A DNA stretch of 64,000 nucleotides. Source: Bacteroidetes bacterium HGW-Bacteroidetes-4 (GTDB lineage: Bacteria > Bacteroidota > Bacteroidia > Bacteroidales > SZUA-534). This document shows, in pieces, positions 1-10,820 of this stretch; the first letter of the stretch is position 1, and the number at the start of each line of letters is the position of its first letter. The stretch is taken from NCBI GenBank assembly GCA_002840905.1, contig PHDD01000001.1:278606-342605 (forward strand), in the 5' to 3' direction. The translations under genes and the position numbers were made by a program. Below the pieces are notes generated by a model, which was not told where the DNA came from, made no database searches, and worked only from the letters and a program-made list of their open reading frames with translations.

Positions 1-1
1 C

Positions 2-601
2 AATGGCAAAGCCGGAGTCGATGGTATCCTGTCGGTGGCGCCTTATTATAACAAACCCAATCAGATCGGTTTATATGAGCATTATAAAGCGTTGGCCAAT
101 GCCTGTCAATTGCCCTTAATCCTTTACAATGTACCGGGCCGAACCGGTTCAAATATTGCCGCTTCAACGGCCATTAAACTGGCAAAGAATCATAAAAACA
201 TTGTAGCCATTAAAGAAGCTTCGGGCGATTTTAAACAAGCCATGGAATTGGTACAAAACAAACCAACAGATTTTCTGGTGCTTTCAGGCGACGATGCTTT
301 GGCATTGCCACTAATTTCGCTGGGTTTTGATGGCATAATTTCTGTAGTTGCCAATGCTTTTCCCGGTGAATTTTCGTCCATGGTTAATAGTGCACTTAAA
401 GGGGACTTTAATCAGGCCCGGACTCAGCATTACCGCTTAATTGAAATCATTCATTCACTTTTTGAAGAAGGAAATCCGGCAGGGGTTAAAGCTTATATGG
501 TGCTGAACGATGCCATTGAAAACAGCTTGCGTCTTCCCCTGGTTCCGGTAAGTAAAAACCTGATGGAACGCATAAAGCATTTGAATAATAATCTGACTTA
601 A
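2..601 (+). CDS. dapA: 4-hydroxy-tetrahydrodipicolinate synthase, 3' part
   Basis: C-terminal two thirds of DapA, which condenses pyruvate with aspartate semialdehyde in lysine and diaminopimelate synthesis. The frame is open from base 2 and the gene begins before the window. The family motif YNVPGRTG carries the catalytic tyrosine, and VAIKEASGD carries the Schiff-base lysine. The GTG at 35 opens the same frame but lies inside the TIM barrel (next to APYYNKP), so it is not the true start. The C-terminal helices that follow, including EGNPAGVK, are normal. The next gene starts 3 bases after the stop, so the two are probably co-transcribed. The identity is clear from the motifs; only the 5' end is missing. 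Confidence 0.95.
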   Translation, partial: NGKAGVDGILSVAPYYNKPNQIGLYEHYKALANACQLPLILYNVPGRTGSNIAASTAIKLAKNHKNIVAIKEASGDFKQAMELVQNKPTDFLVLSGDDALALPLISLGFDGIISVVANAFPGEFSSMVNSALKGDFNQARTQHYRLIEIIHSLFEEGNPAGVKAYMVLNDAIENSLRLPLVPVSKNLMERIKHLNNNLT

Positions 602-604
602 TCG

Positions 605-1534
605 ATGGCGCACTCAACTTTGTGCACCCAAGTAATTATGTCTTCACATAAAACAGTTTATACCAAAGCACAAATTGGCTGTATCTTTACTTTCACCTTA
701 AAAAAGGAACTGCAAGTTGAGAATGATGTCGCTACCTACTATGTTATTGAAGACCCGCAGCAAAGCCGTTTTCTAATTCCTAAATTAAATTACGAGCATT
801 TCGGTTTTAAACCGGGCGATATTCTGCATTGCACCTTGGACCAGATAAACTGTAAAGGTGAAATTTTTTTTGAACCGGTAAATCCTTATTACGAAAAAGG
901 AAAAAGTTATCGGTTCAAACACCAGGGACGACAGGTAATTTCGAATTACTTCGGGCTATCGGAACAAGTTATTAAGGTAACTGATGTGTTTGGTCAGGAA
1001 CAATGGGTTCGTTTTGCTGCAGGTATCGACCTTAAGGATGGAGAACTTTTGGCCGAGGTGGTTTACATTAAAAAAGGAAAACTATTTTTAATTCCCCGAG
1101 GACATTTTGAGTATAAAAGCGGACGTTTATGGGGGCGTTTTAAGGTGATTGCAGAATTTATTACCGAACGCTTTAACGAAAGCCTGCTGCTTAAAGATTC
1201 TGCCGGAAATGACCATGTAATGATTGCCAATGCCTATCAAAATTACAATCTGAAACCGGGTACAAATTTTTTGGGTTTAATTAGTGCATTTAGCTCCAAA
1301 GGTTTTGTGTATATCGAACCTGAACACCCACACTACAAATTGGACGAATTTTATAAATTTTTGGTAGTCGACACCTTGAACGATAAGACTGGGTGGTTTG
1401 CTTTTGTTGAAGATAACAGGGGCGAAGTTTTTAAAATAAATAGTTATAAAGAACCGCTGGTAAAAGGAAGTCGGGTAAACTTACGGGTTAAAGATTGGAA
1501 TAAAGGAAAACCGGTATTGGAAATTCTTAACTAA
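605..1534 (+). CDS. Uncharacterised protein with four tandem OB-like repeats
   Basis: I do not recognise a named family. The protein (309 residues, or 298 from the ATG at 638) appears to be four modules of about 70 residues, beginning near residues 22, 97, 167 and 243. Each has a hydrophobic strand, a central D/E-x-x-G region, a 'K-x-G' turn and, in three of the four, an ending of the type IEPEHPHY, FEPVNPYY or IPRGHFEY. Lysine- and aromatic-rich strand patterns suggest OB or S1-like beta barrels, hence possible nucleic-acid binding, but this is inference. There is no signal peptide or membrane segment. It follows dapA by 3 bases and ends at a strong hairpin. The start is uncertain, because the first conserved strand begins near residue 22 and either ATG would serve. 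Confidence 0.7.
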   Translation: MAHSTLCTQVIMSSHKTVYTKAQIGCIFTFTLKKELQVENDVATYYVIEDPQQSRFLIPKLNYEHFGFKPGDILHCTLDQINCKGEIFFEPVNPYYEKGKSYRFKHQGRQVISNYFGLSEQVIKVTDVFGQEQWVRFAAGIDLKDGELLAEVVYIKKGKLFLIPRGHFEYKSGRLWGRFKVIAEFITERFNESLLLKDSAGNDHVMIANAYQNYNLKPGTNFLGLISAFSSKGFVYIEPEHPHYKLDEFYKFLVVDTLNDKTGWFAFVEDNRGEVFKINSYKEPLVKGSRVNLRVKDWNKGKPVLEILN

Positions 1535-1570
1535 AAAAACCTGATTTCGTTGTTTAAATCAGGTTTTTTT
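1535..1570. terminator. Bidirectional intrinsic terminator
   Basis: An A-run, the stem AACCTGATTT / AAATCAGGTT with a 7-base loop, then seven T residues. It sits directly after the stop of the four-repeat protein and 17 bases from the 3' end of the HNH gene on the other strand, so it can serve both. Confidence 0.88.
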
Positions 1571-1586
1571 GCAGACAAGAGGTGGC

Positions 1587-2024
1587 TTATTTTACATCTA
1601 CCCATACTTCATTGTCTTTAATGCGCCTAACATGTGTACGATTGATGTTGAATTTTCGCGAAACTTCGCCCATGGAATAACCCTCTTCGAGCATTCGACG
1701 GATTTCAACAACATCTTCACGGTTAATACCATCCCATTCCAGGTTGGTAACGTAATTGTTCATTTCGTTGCCATCTTTATGACGAACCCGTCGGCGTCCT
1801 TTCGAGGGTTCCTGAATAAAGGCATCGGCAACTAAAATAGCCACTTTAACCGAACGGTACGAACCATCGGGTCGGCTAAGCCTGACACTATACTTGTCAG
1901 GATCCAAGGTTAAAAAACGCTCGGAAAACTTACCGCTTTTTAAGCGGCGAAGAAATTTAACAGTTCCCTTGTTTGAAACGTAGTAACCATCAAATCCTTC
2001 GATTTCTCTGAATACTTCTTTCAT
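1587..2024 (-). CDS. NUMOD4/HNH-type DNA-binding or endonuclease-like protein
   Basis: A 145-residue protein. The N-terminus (FREIEGFDGYYVSNKG) matches the NUMOD4 pattern of homing-endonuclease-associated modules. The middle (VRHKDGNEMNNYVTNLEW) matches the HNH_3 pattern with the H-x-D-G-x-x-x-N-N core. The C-terminus (MLEEGYSMGEVSRKFNINRTHVRRI) looks like a helix-turn-helix that would bind DNA. I chose the ATG at 2024 because the NUMOD4 domain begins just after it; an upstream in-frame start at 2087 would run into ligA and adds unrelated sequence. No intron or intein is visible in ligA next door, so it is either a free-standing nuclease or a domesticated DNA-binding protein. Nuclease activity is inferred from the motif only. 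Confidence 0.8.
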   Translation of the reverse strand: MKEVFREIEGFDGYYVSNKGTVKFLRRLKSGKFSERFLTLDPDKYSVRLSRPDGSYRSVKVAILVADAFIQEPSKGRRRVRHKDGNEMNNYVTNLEWDGINREDVVEIRRMLEEGYSMGEVSRKFNINRTHVRRIKDNEVWVDVK

Positions 2025-2076
2025 AATAATTTGCTTTGTATGTAGTCCAATTGTTAACAAATTTAAAAAAAATGCG

Positions 2077-4379
<2,303 letters not shown>

Positions 4380-5555
4380 TTATTGGTTTATTACTCCTGA
4401 ACCAATGAGTTCGTCGTTGTGGTACCAGGCAGCAAACTGTCCGGCGGTAAGTCCCCGTTGCGCTTCGGCAAAGGTAATGTACATTCCCTCGGGACGATAG
4501 TGCAACGTTGCATTCTGTAAGGGTTGACGGTAACGAATGCGAACCAGCAGGTCGAGGTTTTCGCCCGGATTCATTTTTTTATCCGGTCGTACCCAGTGTA
4601 CTTCGTCGGCTTTTATAAAGAGGGCATTGCGGTACAGGCCGGGATGTTGCTGCCCCATGCCAGCATACACCACATTTTTTTCAATGTCGGTAGCAATTAC
4701 AAACATGGGTTCGGCTTTTCCGCCAATATTCAATCCTTTACGCTGGCCAATGGTAAAAAACTGGGCTCCCTGATGGGGACCAATTACTTTTCCGTCGGCA
4801 GGATTGTAAAACCGGGGTTTGGACAGCGCTTCGAGTAGGTTTGTATCAATGGCTGGCCGGTTTTGGTAATAGGTTTCGGGAATTTCTACAATATCGCCCT
4901 GGCGTGCTTTAAGTTTTTGTTGCAGAAAAACCGGCAAATCGACTTTTCCCACGAAACAGATTCCCTGCGAGTCTTTTCGTTCGGCGCTGGCCAGGTTTAA
5001 TTCGGAAGCAATGCGGCGCACTTCGGGTTTTTGAAGATGCCCGATGGGGAAAAGCGCCTTTTCAAGTTGCTTTTGGCTCAACTGGCAAAGAAAATAGCTT
5101 TGGTCTTTATTGGGATCAAGTCCGGCCAGTAAACGGTAGTAGGTTTTTCCTTCGTTCACAATTTCATCTTTGCGGCAGTAATGTCCGGTGGCAACATAAT
5201 CGGCTCCTAAAGCCAGGGCAGCATTCATAAAAGCCTCGAATTTTATTTCACGGTTGCAAAGTACATCGGGGTTTGGCGTGCGTCCTTTTTCGTATTCATC
5301 GAACATATAATCGACCACCCGCTTGCGGTATTCATCGCTTAGGTCGACATATTCGAAAGGAATGTCGAGTTTGCGGGCTACCATTTCGGCAAAAAGCCGA
5401 TCGTCGTCGTAGGGGCAATCGCCCTGAAGAACACCAACCGTATCGTGCCAGTTTTTCATAAACATACCTATCACTTCGTAGCCCTGTTCTTTAAGCAGGT
5501 AAGCGGCAACGCTTGAATCAACTCCTCCCGATAAACCAACAACAACTCGTATCAT
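4380..5555 (-). CDS. mnmA: tRNA-specific 2-thiouridylase
   Basis: A 391-residue protein of the MnmA/TrmU family, which thiolates U34 at C2 in Lys, Glu and Gln tRNAs with sulfur relayed from a cysteine desulfurase. The N-terminus has the ATP-pyrophosphatase P-loop SGGVDSS (residues 9-15), followed by GMFMKNWHD. The catalytic cysteine pair is visible in [11 protein letters not shown] and [13 protein letters not shown] and DQSYFL motifs of the family are present, and the C-terminal beta-barrel domain is complete. The start at 5555 places the P-loop at the normal distance from the N-terminus. It stands alone, with no sulfur-relay partner beside it. Confidence 0.97.
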   Translation of the reverse strand: MIRVVVGLSGGVDSSVAAYLLKEQGYEVIGMFMKNWHDTVGVLQGDCPYDDDRLFAEMVARKLDIPFEYVDLSDEYRKRVVDYMFDEYEKGRTPNPDVLCNREIKFEAFMNAALALGADYVATGHYCRKDEIVNEGKTYYRLLAGLDPNKDQSYFLCQLSQKQLEKALFPIGHLQKPEVRRIASELNLASAERKDSQGICFVGKVDLPVFLQQKLKARQGDIVEIPETYYQNRPAIDTNLLEALSKPRFYNPADGKVIGPHQGAQFFTIGQRKGLNIGGKAEPMFVIATDIEKNVVYAGMGQQHPGLYRNALFIKADEVHWVRPDKKMNPGENLDLLVRIRYRQPLQNATLHYRPEGMYITFAEAQRGLTAGQFAAWYHNDELIGSGVINQ

Positions 5556-5572
5556 TTTATAAAATTTGCAGG

Positions 5573-5580
5573 CAAAGTTA
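5573..5580 (-). promoter_or_regulatory. Putative -7 box for mnmA
   Basis: On the minus strand TAACTTTG matches the Bacteroidota TAnnTTTG box exactly, 17 bases upstream of the mnmA start. I find no matching TTTG at the expected -33 position, so this is tentative. Confidence 0.35.
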
Positions 5581-5797
5581 AAAATAAAGTTGATAAGTTT
5601 AAAGAAGCTTAAGCAGCCCCTTTCCCGATTTTGGATAAAAGGGTTAAGGTGCCGCTAAACCCTGACAGAAATATATGTTCTGTTTGAATTTAACAGGCAG
5701 GTTTCACTAAAAGCATTAGCGTAATGGCATTAAATAATCGCTCCAGCCTTTTGGTAACAGGGGGGCTTGAAAAAAAATAAAAAAAACGAAGGTGAAG

Positions 5798-5830
5798 TTT
5801 GTCCTTGAAAAAGATTTTGGTTTACCTTTG
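5798..5830 (+). promoter_or_regulatory. Promoter of the cobalamin-riboswitch transcript
   Basis: TTTG at 5798-5801 and TACCTTTG at 5823-5830 are 21 bases apart and fit the Bacteroidota primary sigma-factor pattern. Transcription would begin near 5837, just ahead of the riboswitch. Confidence 0.7.
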
Positions 5831-5840
5831 CCTTACAATG

Positions 5841-6010
5841 GTTTCCAACAGGAGTTTTCTCCTTAGGATGAAAAGGGAATGCCGTGAGAATCGGCAACAG
5901 TACCCGCTGCTGTATGCTCTAATAACTTTTTGCCAACACCTTTGCCACTGTCGGTTTAATACCTGCGGGAAGGCCTGGTAAAAAGGGAGTAAGTCAGAAG
6001 ACCTGCCATA
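5841..6010 (+). promoter_or_regulatory. Cobalamin (B12) riboswitch
   Basis: The conserved blocks of the cobalamin aptamer occur in order: AAAGGGAATGCCGTGAGAATC (5872-5892), CAACAGTACCCGCTGCTGTA (5895-5914), GCCACTG (5944-5950), GCGGGAAGGC (5965-5974) and the B12 box AGTCAGAAGACCTGCC (5992-6007). A promoter lies just upstream and the next gene starts 134 bases downstream. B12 riboswitches normally switch expression off when cobalamin is plentiful. I cannot tell from inspection whether the platform here acts on transcription or translation; there is no obvious U-tract terminator before 6144. Confidence 0.95.
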
Positions 6011-6143
6011 AGTATTAAGAACCTAAGCTTTCGGGAGTAAAAGCAAGTGGTGCTGTAAGTCGATTATTTTCTCCTTCAGTACTTCAAAAAAAATCCCATG
6101 AGTTAAGGTTGGTTTAATTATTAATCAATTTATCAACTTTAGT

Positions 6144-7337
6144 ATGAAAAAGAATTACATTTTAATGCTGGCTTTTAGCTGGCTGGTGAGTTTAAACGGA
6201 TTGCAGGCGCAACTGGTGGCGGGTTTCGACGATTTAAGTCTTGAAGCTGAGAGTTATTGGAACGGCAGCGATGGAACCGGATACTTTGTGAGTGGCCCTA
6301 TAACTTTTTTAAACAGTTATAACATTGATTGGAATGCCTGGAATGGTTTTTCGTATTCCAATATTACCGACAACAATACAGTTGGCTTCAGCAACCAGTA
6401 CAGTGCTATTGCCGGAAGTGGAGCGAAGGGTTCCGCTAATTATGCCATAAGTTATTTATTTGGTAACTCAAAAATCACTTTTGGCAAAACCACCAGCCTT
6501 TATGGATTGTATGTAACCAATGCCACCTACACGGCCGGAACCATAAAAGATGGCGATGACTATTCGAAAAAGTTTGGCGGCGAAACCGGCAATGACCCCG
6601 ACTGGTTTAAACTGACAGTTAAGGGATGGAGCAATGATGAAACGCTGAAGGGTAGTGTGGACTATTACCTGGCCGATTACCGTTTTAGCGACAATTCGGC
6701 TGATTACATTGTAAACGATTGGCAGTGGGTCGATTTGCGTGAGCTGCAAGAAGTAGATTACCTGACCTTTGAGCTCTCGTCGAGCGATAATGGCGATTGG
6801 GGAATGAATACCCCGGCTTTCTTTTGCATCGATAATGTTACCCTGAACGATTATACCGACATTACTTTTGTAGCTACTCATGGCGATGAAAAGCTGGCCG
6901 ATGTAAGCATTGAATTTGCCGGCAGCACCCTTACCACTGACATAAATGGCGAGGTGGTATTTGAGCAGGTCTCACCCTCGACCCAAATGGTTTTTACGGC
7001 ATCGAAACCCGGATTTGTGGATTATTCTGATGTAATAAATGGCTTTGAAACCACACGGGTTGAGCTCAGCCTGACCGTGGGAGTGGATGAACAACCGACT
7101 GAAAATGCAGTTATGGTTTATCCAACCCTGGTAAACAACATGTTGTATGTTAAAAGCAAGTCAGCGCTGAGTTCAGGGGTAATTTACAATTTGTCGGGAC
7201 AAGTGCAGCAAACTTTCGAAAGCAGGGGTTCCTTCGAAATGCAGGTACCGGTGCAGGCATTAACTCCCGGAATATACTTTATCAGTGTGTCTACTGAATC
7301 AGGTGAAATAGAAAAACAACGATTTATAAAATACTAA
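6144..7337 (+). CDS. Secreted DUF4465-like T9SS protein under B12 control
   Basis: A 397-residue protein. It has a signal peptide (residues 1-22, ending LQAQ). A DUF4465-like beta-sandwich follows (about 26-235), with motifs such as GFDDLSLE, ESYWNGSDGTGYF and the FCIDNVTL ending. Next is a carboxypeptidase-regulatory-like Ig domain (about 240-312), then a type A T9SS sorting domain (about 325-397, ending KQRFIKY). It should therefore be exported and bound to, or released from, the cell surface. The B12 riboswitch directly upstream and the absence of other genes in the unit suggest a role in capturing or handling corrinoids outside the cell. From memory, DUF4465 proteins occur near B12 uptake genes in other Bacteroidota, but binding here is inference. 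No BtuB or BtuFCD genes lie nearby. Confidence 0.85.
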   Translation: MKKNYILMLAFSWLVSLNGLQAQLVAGFDDLSLEAESYWNGSDGTGYFVSGPITFLNSYNIDWNAWNGFSYSNITDNNTVGFSNQYSAIAGSGAKGSANYAISYLFGNSKITFGKTTSLYGLYVTNATYTAGTIKDGDDYSKKFGGETGNDPDWFKLTVKGWSNDETLKGSVDYYLADYRFSDNSADYIVNDWQWVDLRELQEVDYLTFELSSSDNGDWGMNTPAFFCIDNVTLNDYTDITFVATHGDEKLADVSIEFAGSTLTTDINGEVVFEQVSPSTQMVFTASKPGFVDYSDVINGFETTRVELSLTVGVDEQPTENAVMVYPTLVNNMLYVKSKSALSSGVIYNLSGQVQQTFESRGSFEMQVPVQALTPGIYFISVSTESGEIEKQRFIKY

Positions 7338-7355
7338 AATATTCTGATGGTGACG

Positions 7356-7389
7356 AAAGGGGTTTTCCGGTATCGGAGGCCCCTTTTTT
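7356..7389 (+). terminator. Intrinsic terminator of the DUF4465-like gene
   Basis: The stem AAAGGGG / CCCCTTT has an internal loop containing a small TTCCGG/TCGGAG pairing and is followed by a T-run, 19 bases after the stop codon. Confidence 0.8.
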
Positions 7390-7505
7390 ATTTAATAAAA
7401 CTACAGTTCCTTGCTGGAATCCAAAGGTAAAGGAGAGTCGAAATTGCTTTAATTGCTTTGGCTTTTACCTTAGCTTTAAGTTTATAAGATATTAGGTTTG
7501 CGCCA

Positions 7506-7545
7506 TTTGATGCGCACCAAACTATATTTTGATGCGCATCAAAAT
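7506..7545. promoter_or_regulatory. Tandem palindromic operator-like site
   Basis: Two copies of the palindrome TTTGATGCGCAYCAAA lie 22 bases apart, about two helical turns. The copy at 7528-7543 is perfect and extends to 20 bases (7526-7545). The copy at 7506-7521 has one mismatch. They lie between two convergent genes, where no promoter for a neighbour is expected. The rest of 7390-7680 is AT-rich; a weak promoter-like TTG/AACCTTTG pair at 7591-7624 points to the plus strand, where there is no gene. Confidence 0.55.
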
Positions 7546-7680
7546 TTCAACAACACAGCAGTTAAGGGTTAAAAAGTAATTGGATTTAAGTTGTTATTTC
7601 ATTTGAACTAATGCAAAACCTTTGTACCAAAAAAATATAAATTTCTTTAATGATATCCTGTCTGTATGCATCGGGGTAAG

Positions 7681-10458
7681 TTATTTGTTTTGTTTCAGGT
7701 ATTTGTTACACATATAATAAAGTTCGCTGGGCTCAATGGGTTTGGCCAACACACCTTTCATGCCAATGCTAAGGTATTGGTCCTTATCTTCGGGCATGGC
7801 GTAGGCCGTTTGCGCAATAACAATAGCCTGTGGATTATCATTTAAAATACTTTTGGTGGCCTCAAAGCCGTTTAATTCGGGCATGCGGATATCCATCAGT
7901 ACCAGGTCGATGTTTTTATGATCGTGGTAGAATTGAATGGCTTCTTTTCCGGTTTCAGCCCTTAAAATGGTGGCTTTTGTTTTCGACAGGATGCCCTGCA
8001 TCAAAATATAGTTGGTTTCTTCGTCTTCGGCTACCAGAATGGTTTTGCCTTTCCAGTCGGGAATATCGTAAATGTCGGCCGGAGCAACCGGAGTTGGTTT
8101 GCTGGTTACTGTTTTTAGCGGAATGGTAAAATAGTAATCGGGACGTCCGGGAATTATTTCCTCCGACCAAAGGTTACCACCAATCATTTCAATTACGTTT
8201 TTGGCAATGATTAACGAAATACCCACCGATTCTTCAATTTCCGAAAAATTTATCTGCAAACTGGAACTGCTGCTGTTAATTTTACGAATAAGCTCATCGG
8301 ACAGTATATTGGTGTCGTTTTTCAGGTAAAACAGGATGGATTCCTCTTGAATGATGTAACCCAGGAACAGGCTTTCGGATGTGGAGTAACGAATAACACT
8401 GTTCATGAGGTTTTTGAGCACTTGCCGCATGCGGTAAGGATCGGAATGAATGTAGAATTCATCCTCAATGGAACCAATGTGGTAGGTTACATTGAGTTCT
8501 TCTTTATTCAGTTGGTTCTTTTTGCTGTTGCTGTACAAATAGGCATCTTTAACGATGGCATTCAGGTTAAAGTCGGTAAACTTCAGGTGGATTTGCCCGG
8601 CTTCAATCTTTGAGAAATCAATAATATCGTCGATAATGTCAATCAGAGTGTAGCCGTTCGATTGAATCATGTCAATAATCTCTATTCGTTGGTCGAGGGT
8701 CAGGTCGGCATCGGCCAGTAAATCGCTAAACCCGATAATGGAATTCATGGGAGTGCGTATTTCGTGGCTCATGTTGGCCAGAAACGACGATTTGATGCGA
8801 TCCGATTCCTCGGCACGCTCTTTTGCCTGGGACAGTTCCTGTTCGTACCGGTGATGTCGGGTAATGTCGTGAGAGATGCCCACCAGCCCAAAAATTTGAT
8901 TCTTGTGATCGCGCATGGGCATTTTAATAATTTCGAATTTAACTTCTTCGCCGTTGGGCATTATTTCCCAGGAACTGCCTTCCCATAAAACACCGGCTTT
9001 AAAAACAAATTCATCGCTTTTTACATAATTATTGGCGCGTTCTTCGTCGTACAATTCAAAATCGCCTTTACCAATTACTTCGTTGCTGTTTTTACCCATA
9101 AACCGGAAAAATGCCTGGTTTCCGCCCAGGTATTGCCCGTTTATATTTTTATAGAAAATAATATCGGGTAGTGCATTAACTACCGCTTTAAATAAATATT
9201 CCTGCGAAAGGGTTTTGAGTTCAGTGGTTCCTTCAATGGGAGGATCGATAATTACGTTGATAAATTGAAGTTTTCCGTTACCGGATATTTTTACCGGGTA
9301 CTTGTAAAGCCATTTATTGTATTGGGACTGGTTAAGGCTAAAACTTACATATTGCGAAACTACCTGCGATTGTTGGGTAGCAAGTTGTTTGTCGAATTCG
9401 GTTAGGATTTGAACAAATTCCTGATCAAACAGTGTATTCAGGTTATAATCGATGGCTGTATCGTCGGATGCAATTCCATATTCCCTGAAACTGTAGTTGG
9501 CAAAGGCTATTTTTCCGGTGCTGTCGTTGGTAAAAACCCAGGCATTGCTTTGATCGAGCAAACGACGGATAAATATGTTTTCCAAATCGATTACCAGAGG
9601 TGATACCTGATTTTGCATAATTTCGTTCACATACTCCCGCGTCGATTGCTTTATCTCTCCTAACAGGGTTCGGTTCCAAATAATCAATACCATAATTAAT
9701 ATCACAAGAACCAGAATAAACAGGATATAGTTCCGGTTTGAATGTTTATTTGTTTTCTCAGTCAAACTAAAATAAGTTTGTTCCAGACTAAGAAAGACGT
9801 CTTTTTTAATCAATTGATTGATTCCCTGAATGGTTCGACTTATTAAGCGGGTGTTTTGGGAATGAATAGCCAGTCCAACCGGAGACGAAATATAGGGTGT
9901 GGTTAAACGCTCAATGCCCGATAGCTGGTAGTTTTTAATTAAGAAATCCCCAACTGGCAAGGGAATAATTGCACAGTCGTTTACTCCCGAGGCAAGTAAT
10001 TGTATGGCTTTATGGTACGATTCAACTACCAGAATGTGTGAGGCTTTGCTCTGGTAGAGCGAATGGTAGGGTAAATCGTTTTTTAGTACAATGGTTTTGC
10101 TTTTTAGTACATCGGTCAACGTGTGAATATTTGCACCTTTGCGCGCAAATACATAATAATCGATGGTAAGTGGTGTAGGTATATAAGTAAAGCCCTCGGG
10201 TGATAAAGATTCGGGAATAAGAGCCATTACCGCTTTTAAAGGATCCGTGTCATTTAGGTTATTGTGAAAAACCAACGCTTGATTTTCGCCATATATTTTA
10301 TGCAGTAAATCAATGGTAAAGCCATGATAAACCAGTTGGTTATCCTGATGATGATAAGGCTCACCTGATTTTGTTAATACAATATCAATGGGTTGTGATT
10401 GGGCAAATCCCAAATTACACAAGAAAATTAAGGAACTGAAAAGTAACAAATGTTTCAT
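7681..10458 (-). CDS. Hybrid sensor histidine kinase with periplasmic binding domain
   Basis: A 925-residue protein. Domains in order: signal peptide (1-19), SBP_bac_3-type periplasmic solute-binding domain (about 22-235), a transmembrane helix (244-262), a PAS-like region (300-400), a second PAS domain (421-535), a HisKA dimerisation domain with phospho-acceptor H565 in [10 protein letters not shown], a HATPase-like domain (about 630-782), and a C-terminal receiver with phospho-acceptor D856 and conserved K906. It probably senses an amino-acid-like ligand. The ATP-binding domain is unusual. The N-box asparagines remain ([10 protein letters not shown]), but the usual D-x-G-x-G motif reads DTNILS, and the glycine-rich lid is EESVGISL. 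Kinase activity is therefore doubtful. The gene is transcribed alone. Confidence 0.9.
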   Translation of the reverse strand: MKHLLLFSSLIFLCNLGFAQSQPIDIVLTKSGEPYHHQDNQLVYHGFTIDLLHKIYGENQALVFHNNLNDTDPLKAVMALIPESLSPEGFTYIPTPLTIDYYVFARKGANIHTLTDVLKSKTIVLKNDLPYHSLYQSKASHILVVESYHKAIQLLASGVNDCAIIPLPVGDFLIKNYQLSGIERLTTPYISSPVGLAIHSQNTRLISRTIQGINQLIKKDVFLSLEQTYFSLTEKTNKHSNRNYILFILVLVILIMVLIIWNRTLLGEIKQSTREYVNEIMQNQVSPLVIDLENIFIRRLLDQSNAWVFTNDSTGKIAFANYSFREYGIASDDTAIDYNLNTLFDQEFVQILTEFDKQLATQQSQVVSQYVSFSLNQSQYNKWLYKYPVKISGNGKLQFINVIIDPPIEGTTELKTLSQEYLFKAVVNALPDIIFYKNINGQYLGGNQAFFRFMGKNSNEVIGKGDFELYDEERANNYVKSDEFVFKAGVLWEGSSWEIMPNGEEVKFEIIKMPMRDHKNQIFGLVGISHDITRHHRYEQELSQAKERAEESDRIKSSFLANMSHEIRTPMNSIIGFSDLLADADLTLDQRIEIIDMIQSNGYTLIDIIDDIIDFSKIEAGQIHLKFTDFNLNAIVKDAYLYSNSKKNQLNKEELNVTYHIGSIEDEFYIHSDPYRMRQVLKNLMNSVIRYSTSESLFLGYIIQEESILFYLKNDTNILSDELIRKINSSSSSLQINFSEIEESVGISLIIAKNVIEMIGGNLWSEEIIPGRPDYYFTIPLKTVTSKPTPVAPADIYDIPDWKGKTILVAEDEETNYILMQGILSKTKATILRAETGKEAIQFYHDHKNIDLVLMDIRMPELNGFEATKSILNDNPQAIVIAQTAYAMPEDKDQYLSIGMKGVLAKPIEPSELYYMCNKYLKQNK

Positions 10459-10472
10459 AAATACTAACTGTA

Positions 10473-10494
10473 AAAGGCACGCTAAACTGCCTTT
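10473..10494 (-). other. Hairpin in the kinase 5' leader
   Basis: The arms AAAGGCA and TGCCTTT are separated by 8 bases, between the predicted start of transcription and the kinase start codon. It could affect translation or be a binding site; its role is unknown. Confidence 0.4.
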
Positions 10495-10496
10495 AA

Positions 10497-10526
10497 CAAA
10501 TTTAACAATTAAAGACCAGCAACAAA
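10497..10526 (-). promoter_or_regulatory. Promoter of the hybrid histidine kinase
   Basis: Read on the minus strand, TTTG (10526-10523), an 18-base spacer and TAAATTTG (10504-10497) match the Bacteroidota promoter pattern. The start codon lies about 40 bases further on. The remainder of the gap up to 10820 is AT-rich; I see no clear promoter there for the protease gene. Confidence 0.7.
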
Positions 10527-10820
10527 ATTTAGATACTACTAATTCAATTCCTTTTTAAATTCAGGTTACCGACTGTTCGGTTAGGGTGCTAAGAATTAAG
10601 CTTGCAGGAATGCTAAATTTTATTTTTATTTTGATGAATCGATGGTATAAGCAGGCAGGAAAGGAGTAAATACCAATTTTATTTTTCAATTTTGTAGGCT
10701 GAAACCTTTGAACTCATTTTGTTTAACAAATAAAATTTGATTAAAACCAAAGAATCAGCATATTTGTTTTGTTTCATCCTTTAAAAAAAGTTTGGAAAAC
10801 GACTAAAATAAACTTAAAAT

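Noticed and set aside
5799..5981. 60-codon open frame on the plus strand
   Set aside because: It coincides with the cobalamin riboswitch and begins inside the promoter.
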